DNA of 64,000 bases, from contig RHPI01001428.1 of NCBI GenBank assembly GCA_009103225.1, forward strand, positions 219,316 through 283,315, in the 5' to 3' direction. Position 1 is the first letter of the stretch; each line of letters opens with the position of its first letter. Shown one piece after another: positions 57,412-64,000 of the stretch. A program made the position numbers and the translations under genes. The stretch is from Chlorokybus atmophyticus (Eukaryota > Streptophyta > Chlorokybophyceae > Chlorokybales > Chlorokybaceae). The notes beneath the pieces were generated by a model, which saw nothing but the letters and a program-made list of their open reading frames with translations, ran no database searches and was not told the origin of the DNA.

Positions 57412-58823
57412 ATGTCTGCAGTTGTGCTAGCTCTTGCTTTTTGGTTGTATTGCGGAGAAAAGATTGCCGTGCGCTAAGCATGCGCATTGGCAGGTCGGGT
57501 CTGCCTTATCATGTGATAATTGTGGTGCTATGTGATTCTACAAAACAGTGCCAACAACCTCCATCCTGTGAACCCATGCGAAATGATGAGTGCTGAAATC
57601 TTTGCAGCAAATGTCTCGCACTGCGCGTGTGGGGCATTGCAGCAGCCAAAGAACACAAAGTTTAGGTCTCTTAAGCTTCCAACAGATGTGTGGTGTGGAT
57701 ATAACTATAGAGTGTCTCATTTGCAAGGACATTATCACAAAGCTGCATATCTGCTTGCGCAGCTCTGACTTTGATTACATACATTGCATTCATATATTGG
57801 CTGACCAATGTGACAACCATACATTATATGTGTGATTTGAATGGCATACTGTGCGATATAGTCGTGTTAGACATGACTTGCAGCCGATTTGAGGGTGAGG
57901 GCGCGCATGCGATGCCGGACTCAAGCCGCTGCCACAATTAGCACTGCCCACTTCGGCACTGGCTGCTGCGTCGCGATGTGCGTTACAGGTGGGGATCATG
58001 CAAGCTTTACACGCTGTCTCTGAATGCCTCCCTTGCCAAAGGAGTACTACTTGCTATCAATTTTGCTTGCCGGCTTGGTTGTTTTTTATTTGCAAAGACT
58101 TAGCTGTTAGGGGCTTGGGCTAGCCGAAAGCGGTGTGTACAACACATATTGTATTTCCATTGCCGTTGTTTGCTTGCTTATTGTTCAAAGCCTCTTACTC
58201 TTGTTCTGCTATGTTCTTTTATGCGTGCGTGCGCGCGCGTGCGCATGTATGTATTCATGTGTTATGCAAGCAAGCTTGCATAGTATGTGTTGCGAGTCTC
58301 AGCTTACGGATAGTCGATAATTACTGCTTAACAAGTTGCCATTGTTACTTAACTCTAATGTTAAGATGCAAATTAAATTAAAATATTACATACAATTACT
58401 TATGATGATGTTGTACAGACATGTACATTGCACATGTGATGTGAAATATTCATTGAGTACGCATGCGTAGGGTATGCATCGTGCTTATATAAAGAATTAT
58501 GTCATAACTCAACATATGTTTGTAATTGGCACATATATCCCTTCAATAAATGTGAAGCCTCTGTAATACACATATGCATGAGTTACAGCTGCAATTCTAA
58601 TACTTGCAATTAACTAAAATTGTTTCGATGTCAAGCAAAAATATGCATTTGAGGAAAGGGGGAAGGGGGGGGGGGGGGAGACATGACATGACCGGGATGA
58701 GAGAGCGTCTAGAGTTGCCAACATCCGGCATGCTTTCTTCGCGGGGAGGGCTGAAGCACGAAAAGCCGAGTCAGCTGCACTTTTTCGCGGGCAGATGCTG
58801 GCGTGGCAACAACCCGCAAGGAC
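57412..58823. other. Intergenic region upstream of MurC
   Basis: About 1.4 kb. It includes AT-rich DNA (58320-58620) and a poly-G run near 58664-58679. The 3' UTR of the coiled-coil gene is at the left and the MurC promoter at the right. No gene is supported. Confidence 0.45.
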
Positions 58824-61792
58824 ATGAGCGGCGAGGCGGCGGCAGCGGCGGGGGGGCTGCTGCTGGCGTGGGCATTGCCGCTGCGCTCGCCGCAGACAGC
58901 ACCGCTGAGGTTGCCCAAGCTCATAAACAGGAAACTGCGCCCGACTGGCGCGAACCACAGGCGCAGCAACAAGGCCACAGTCGTCTTCGCCGCCTCGACT
59001 CAGGGGCGTCCTGCAAGCGCCTACCAGGCCGTGCACTTCGTGGGCATAGGCGGAGTTGGTCTATCTGCTCTAGCCAGACTTGCCCTAAGCAAGGTGCTGC
59101 TTGTATGCAGCGGATCCTGCCTTGCCTCACACCGCCAGCTTGGGCCATGCAGCAATGCATGTTACCTGTACAACTGCGCAATGCCCCAACATTTCGTTGC
59201 CAGTACCCCTACTCGCATAATGCGATCACAGTTTGATCTCACTTGGCGGCACACCACTCTGATTCTCACATAAGACTACTGTCTTTGGCACGCTCACTGT
59301 CTTCGACAGTAAATGTGTCGAAGACAGTAGCTCGTAAGAGTAGCTTGACAGCGCCCAAACTGCTTCTTGTCCTTACTTGCTGTGCTGCTGCGTAGAGTTC
59401 ATTCTGAGCTCGAGTTTATAGCTTGACATGCAGCTGCTAATGCATGTGGCATTGATCCTGTATGTTGCGCAGGGATGCCGGGTTAGCGGTTCAGACGCGA
59501 CCGACAGCAAGATTCTGCAGCAGCTTCAGAAGGAGGGAGCTGTGGTGCACATAGGGCACTCCCCCTTGCAATTGACTGGCGAGAAAGGGCTGCCGGATGC
59601 TGTTGTGGTAACGAGCGCTGTACGGGGGACCAACCTTGAGATCCTGGCCGCAAAGGCACTGGGCATACCCGTCTTCAAACGCAATGACTGGCTTAAGGTT
59701 GTCACTGCAGACTACGAGCTGCTGGCTGTCGCCGGCACACATGGTGCGCATGTGGTTTGGTGTCATAACTTTGCGTTTCTGCATGCACAGTTCTTGAAAA
59801 TTGACCTGTGTTAGAGTCATTGTCGTGTGATGGGCATGCTGTTTGTGTGCATGTTATGATGCCTCACGTGTTGCCGTTACACAGTGCTGTGACGTTGTGC
59901 TATTCGGTTATCATCAGGCAAGACCACCACCTCTGCGATGCTCTCGGTCGCCTTGCTGGAGTTGGGTGAAAGCATAACAGCTCTGTTGGGAGGAGAAGTG
60001 AGTCAATTCCCCAACGATGGCAACTTTGTAGCCGGCAAGAGCTCCACCTTTGTCATAGAAGCAGACGAGTATGACGGCGCCTTCCTCGGCCTGTCGCCCT
60101 CGCTGGCGATCATAACTAATGTGGAGCTGGACCACGTGGACCTGTTCCCCACCCAACAGGCTGTCGACTCGCTGTTTACTGCTTTCGCACAGCGCGTGCG
60201 CTCTGGTGGCACTCTCATCCTGTGCGACGAGAACCCGGGCAGCGCCCGACTACGCACTGTCTTCGACAATGACCCCATCCTTCAGGTCAGCACATGAGCG
60301 TGCATGCATGCATGCGTGCATGAAGAAGCTATGTGGACTGCGTGTTCAGTAGCAAGCCGACATGTTGACAATTGCACACCTTATGCCAAGGCGATAGACT
60401 TGGAGCTGGGTCAGATGAGCACGAGTGAAGACGCTTTGGATGATGGCATGTTGGCCACAATCAAGAAGCCTCCCGTACGGCTGGCAAGCCACCGGTCTGT
60501 TGTCACGTATGGTCTCAAGCGATCAAGTGACTGGCAAGCAGTCAACATAAACCCGAATCCGGAGGGCGGTACAGACTACACAGCAGTGTGGAAAAGACGG
60601 CCCATTGGGCGAGTTCGTTTGCAGGTAAGGCGCTGAACTCATTGTATGTGCACTTCAACAACACAACAACATGTCTTACTAAACTGGACGCAACAACCCA
60701 TGACAATATGCAGGTTCCTGGCCTGCACAACGTGCTCAACTCTTTGGCCGTCATCGCGGCTGTTTCGCTGCTGGCATCAGAAAAGGCACTGCGTGAAGCA
60801 TGGTTGAAAGGTGAAGACCCTGAGGTGGCGGATGAGTTAGCGGCTCACACAATCACGGAACGTGCCAAGGACTGCGCGCGTGCACTTTACGTGTTTAGTG
60901 GCGTAGCCAGACGCTTTGAGATAAAAGATAACAACGCGTTCTGCACCATCATCGACGACTATGCACATCATCCCACGGAGGTGTGCTCTCGCCACTCAAC
61001 AGAGCACGTTGGCAGCTCTGTGTGATGTGACTCATCAATGCCATGTTTCAGGTGCAAGCGCTGCTTCAAGGAGCTCGCCAGCGGTTCCCGGATCGCCCAT
61101 TGTGGGTTGTGTTTCAGCCGCACACATTCAGGTGCGCATAGTACTCTCAAGCCTACAAGTAAGGAGACGGTTATCCTCCTGTGTCACCAGTCATGTACAT
61201 TGCGTTGGCAAGTTGCTAACGGACGCGTGGTGCTCAACACAGCCGCCTTGCACAGTTCTTGCAGGAGTTTGCGGCTTCATTCTCTGGAGCAAATCGTCTT
61301 GTAGTTAGCAAAGTGAGTCTATGTCCTGTCAAATCTGCTGTTTGCATGCGGGACATTCGAGAAACACAGCACAACGTATGGTATAGGTGTATGCAGCGCG
61401 CGAGAAGGATGTATATGGCATCTCAGGGCAGGACTTGGTGAGGGCTGTGTCGGACCCCCCGGCATTGTACATTCCAGACCAGGTAAGGTACCAGTTTGCA
61501 CGCGTGAAAGCCAAGCACACAACCTCCAACCACGCTTTGTCTCTTCATCAGGATGACATAACACAGCGGTTGGTCACCGATTTAAAGTGGGAAAGCAGCG
61601 TCCCAGAGAACCCGCGCCCTGTTGTTATCACTGTTGGTGCTGGTGCGTACGGGTTTCATACTGATGTTCTGCTGGTTGGTAGGCTGAATGAGCGTAGTGT
61701 TTCAATTTTGCGGTGATTGTTGCACAGGTGACATTACTCTCCTCGGGCCTAAGCTAAAAGCTGCACTTGCAGACACGGTGCAGCAGCAATAA
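58824..61792 (+). CDS. murC: UDP-N-acetylmuramate-L-alanine ligase MurC, plastid-targeted
   Basis: Predicted about 603 residues from ten exons: 58824-59093, 59473-59743, 59918-60285, 60391 (or 60415)-60624, 60714-60980, 61052-61131, 61243-61312, 61387-61482, 61552-61642 and 61728-61792. The first 65 or so residues are basic and Ala/Leu/Arg-rich with only one acid, as in a chloroplast transit peptide. MurC landmarks follow: UDP-binding VHFVGIGGVGLSALARLAL, VSGSDATDS, ATP-binding GTHGKTTT (split by an intron after the first Gly of the loop), FVIEADEYDGAFLGLSP, ITNVELDHVDLF, VPGLHNVLNSLA, IIDDYAHHPTE, VFQPHTFSRL and YAAREKDVYGISG. The enzyme adds L-alanine to UDP-MurNAc using ATP, the first peptide step of peptidoglycan synthesis. 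Green lineages that keep a plastid peptidoglycan wall retain MurA-G. The central domain has an insertion before VVTYGL. Confidence 0.95.
59296..59328. repeat. 13-bp inverted repeat in MurC intron 1
   Basis: Perfect arms ACTGTCTTCGACA and its complement around a 7-base loop. The left-arm sequence recurs in MurC exon 3 near 60255-60268. Confidence 0.6.
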
Positions 61793-63359
61793 CGGATGCC
61801 GGTGTTGGCAGCGTCGTGTTACCACAGATACCTGTCTCACAAAACAGTGCGCAGATCGTTTCATTGTGCTCACACTAAGCGCTAGCATGTGATGTACCGG
61901 GACCACGCACGTAGTGTATAGAGCATAGCACAAGCAGACTTGAAGCAGGAAGTCAACCTGCATGGATGTCTGGCAGACTCCTCTGCTGCAACTGGGTGTC
62001 AGAAAAGCCGATCCTTGGATTCACCTGGGTCATTGCGTGCATAACTTGCAAGCCGTGCACATGAGAGAGAGGCTCTGCTGTGAGACGCTCTGCTGAGAGA
62101 CGCTCAGCTGTGCATGCTGAGTAGTGCAGACTCGCGGGTTGCAGTTGTGCAGCATACATGTCGGGTCTTCTACTCTATGTTGGTATTTTGAACTGCTTGC
62201 GCTGCACTGTGCACGAGCTTTGGCAGTGCTGTAGAATGCGACGGCCGCATTTGTGTTGGACAGTGCCTTGGCCCAAGGCTAGACTAATGCGAATAATAAC
62301 GCAGCTTAGTGCTTCGGTTGCATACTTCGCTTGATGCGTGAGCAGCAATTTCAGCTAGTGTTGTTGAGGGTTGATGCAAGAATGGTCATGGGAGCACTGC
62401 GGGACTTTGTTGGCATTGCTATGTTATACGGGTTATTTTCCCCCCAACCTTTTCCACATGGCTTTCAACCTATGTGTGCTTACAAGTGCTCACACGCCTT
62501 GAATGTCAGCTTGACATAGAGCCAAGTGCTCGGCACGCATATGCTGTTTGAGATTTGCGTACACACGTCGGTTTGCTGTTACTGTCGCTGATCATGACAA
62601 GACCGGCCGCTAACCACAGCTGCGGTGCAGGTCACCAACCTGACCATGCATGCATGCATGCATGACTAACGGGTCAGGTAGTGACGTAGTTCTAGTAGTA
62701 AATAATCGTAGCCGTGGTGGCTGGTGTAAGTTTGCATACAGCTTAGCAATTTGCACTCTCATAATATGAAGTGAGAGGGAGGAAAAGTACTATTCCCTTA
62801 CCGTCCTAGCATGATTACACCAACGCGCTAATAGATTTGGACCCTGCCCCACTAATGGTGCTGCTTGCTGTTGCTGACCTGCGGCACTTATGGTCAACAA
62901 GATGTAATGCACATGCAAGGCGCATACATCATCTTAAAATCACACAGCGTGAACAAGATGGTAGTTTTGATCCCTATCCACATATGTACATACGCTCTAT
63001 GCTGCTCTACAGTTCAGCGCACACACACGTCCACACGCCCACACCGCCATCAGTCTTGTTGCTGCACCTCACCTGCCTTCATGCTGCATGTTCCCGCCCT
63101 TATGTCTGCAGGTTCATAACATGCCATCAGTTTTTCTTATCTTCTACAAACAATCCGGTTGTGCTTGCAAGTGCCTCTTCCTACCACCCTACCACCAAAA
63201 CAAACAATAAAACACTGAGTGCTTGTTTAGAATATTGCAAGTCTTCAATTAGAACAGCCTACATAGGGTGCATACACCTGTCAATGGCAAAGCAAGCTTG
63301 CTTTGCTATTGGTAAAGCAAACTTATTTAACCAAAATGGCTCACTTGAAGTAAACCTAC
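61793..63359. other. Intergenic region or unresolved part of the right-edge gene
   Basis: Contains the MurC 3' flank, a short TGCATGCA repeat run (62646-62664) and no clear exon. Exons of the minus-strand gene entering from the right edge may continue here but could not be fixed. Confidence 0.4.
62646..62664. repeat. CATG/TGCA tetranucleotide run
   Basis: About four and a half perfect copies of a self-complementary tetranucleotide, the longest of many such runs in this window. Confidence 0.7.
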
Positions 63360-64000
63360 CTGGGTTGTGAGTAGCAAGCGCATGTCAGCTTCGTCATACT
63401 TGAACCCAACAACCACGCCAGTAGTGATGACGCGAATGGGGGTGCATATGCTCTTTTAAACTCTCCACTCCAAGAGTGCTGCCACAAAAAAAGGTACTGC
63501 ACACATAACAATTTGTTGGGATAACGTATGATGGAAATTAACATGCATTCATGTATTGTTCAAATTGTGCGCTTACCAATATGTGCGCCTTTCCCTAAAG
63601 AGTCTTGCGAAAGGAACTCCGTGTTGGGATACAGGTCAGTACCCTGCCTACCACCAACAACAATACGCAAGCGAAGATCAGACATGTAGACTTATAACTT
63701 GGCACGACTCACAATACCTGACGTCGCACGACCCGCCAAATTCTCCTTTGCGGTGGCATCTGAATTTCCTCCTCGAACCTTTCCACTCGCGTCGCAAAAT
63801 GCAGCAAATCGGTAAACAGCCCTTTATTGCGCTTTTCTTCTTTGGACAAGATTAGCGCTAACCCTGGCTCAAGCAATGGACGCACTTCTTTCTTTACATC
63901 AGAAAGGATCGACCTTACATTGTGCAAAACGTTGGCCGCCGACCTCGAACTTCACATTGAAGATGTTGTTGCGGCCGATAACTGTTGCATCGGCAAGTCG
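63360..64000 (-). CDS. Unidentified protein, partial (cut by right edge)
   Basis: Minus-strand exons enter from the right edge. The first visible piece (64000 to about 63914) reads ADATVIGRNNIFNVKFEVGG. A second, ending at 63718 with a GTATTG donor, reads KEVRPLLEPGLALILSKEEK and continues as FTDLLHFATRVERFEEEIQM. A third (63643-63577) reads GTDLYPNTEFLSQDSLGKGA and ends at a GTAAGC donor. A fourth (about 63452-63360) reads TPIRVITTGVVVGFKYDEAD before GTAGGT. The second and third join in phase; the other junctions do not yet fit, so boundaries are provisional. I do not recognise the family. The charged, helical second exon suggests a cytosolic or organelle-stromal protein. Confidence 0.45.

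Noticed and set aside
1-64000. CRISPR arrays, bacterial operons or prophage
   Set aside because: No regular spacer repeats or ribosome-binding-site-led gene strings occur. Spliced genes throughout show nuclear eukaryotic DNA.

Overview
This is nuclear DNA from a photosynthetic eukaryote of the green lineage. Most genes are broken by short GT-AG introns (about 50-350 bases). Several products are plastid-directed: a TGD2-type Mce lipid-transfer protein, a PsbP-like thylakoid-lumen protein, a MurC peptidoglycan ligase with a transit peptide, and an LptF/LptG-like permease. Promoters carry AAACCCTA telo-boxes, and one small retroelement has a plant-type tRNA-Met primer site. Retention of plastid MurC fits a streptophyte alga or an early-branching green alga; the sequence does not fix the species.

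Layout, left to right: an unidentified gene cut by the left edge (-); DDI1 (+); a secreted SMP-30/strictosidine-synthase-like protein (+); a divergent ribosomal pair, eL13 (-) and uS9/S16 (+); an LptF/LptG-like permease (-, about 13 exons, 12.1-14.8 kb); a PsbP-like lumen protein (-, 9 exons); the rRNA-processing nuclease FCF1/UTP24 (+, 9 exons); an HMG-box-like protein (-); eIF1A (-) diverging from TGD2 (+); a gene-poor stretch of about 6 kb (27.2-33.4 kb) holding a 617-bp TRIM retroelement; three uninterrupted ORFs in a row, a GT29 sialyltransferase-like protein (+), COX15 (-) and an ARF GTPase (+); an SDR oxidoreductase (-); a Yippee protein (+); a CAX cation/H+ exchanger (-, 10 exons); a 25-exon tail-anchored coiled-coil golgin-like gene (+, 48.7-57.4 kb); MurC (+, 10 exons); and an unidentified gene cut by the right edge (-).

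The most unusual item is the coiled-coil gene. Eighteen consecutive phase-0 exons fall into three length classes (198, 177 and 255/189 nt) that alternate in blocks, so the rod was built by serial exon duplication. Its N-terminus resembles BLISTER and its C-terminus a Golgi tail anchor. Second is the set of envelope-biogenesis genes of bacterial ancestry (LptF/G-like permease, Mce protein, MurC) within one 64-kb window.

Exon boundaries were worked out by hand from splice motifs, reading phase and family similarity. No alignment, RNA evidence or database search was available.
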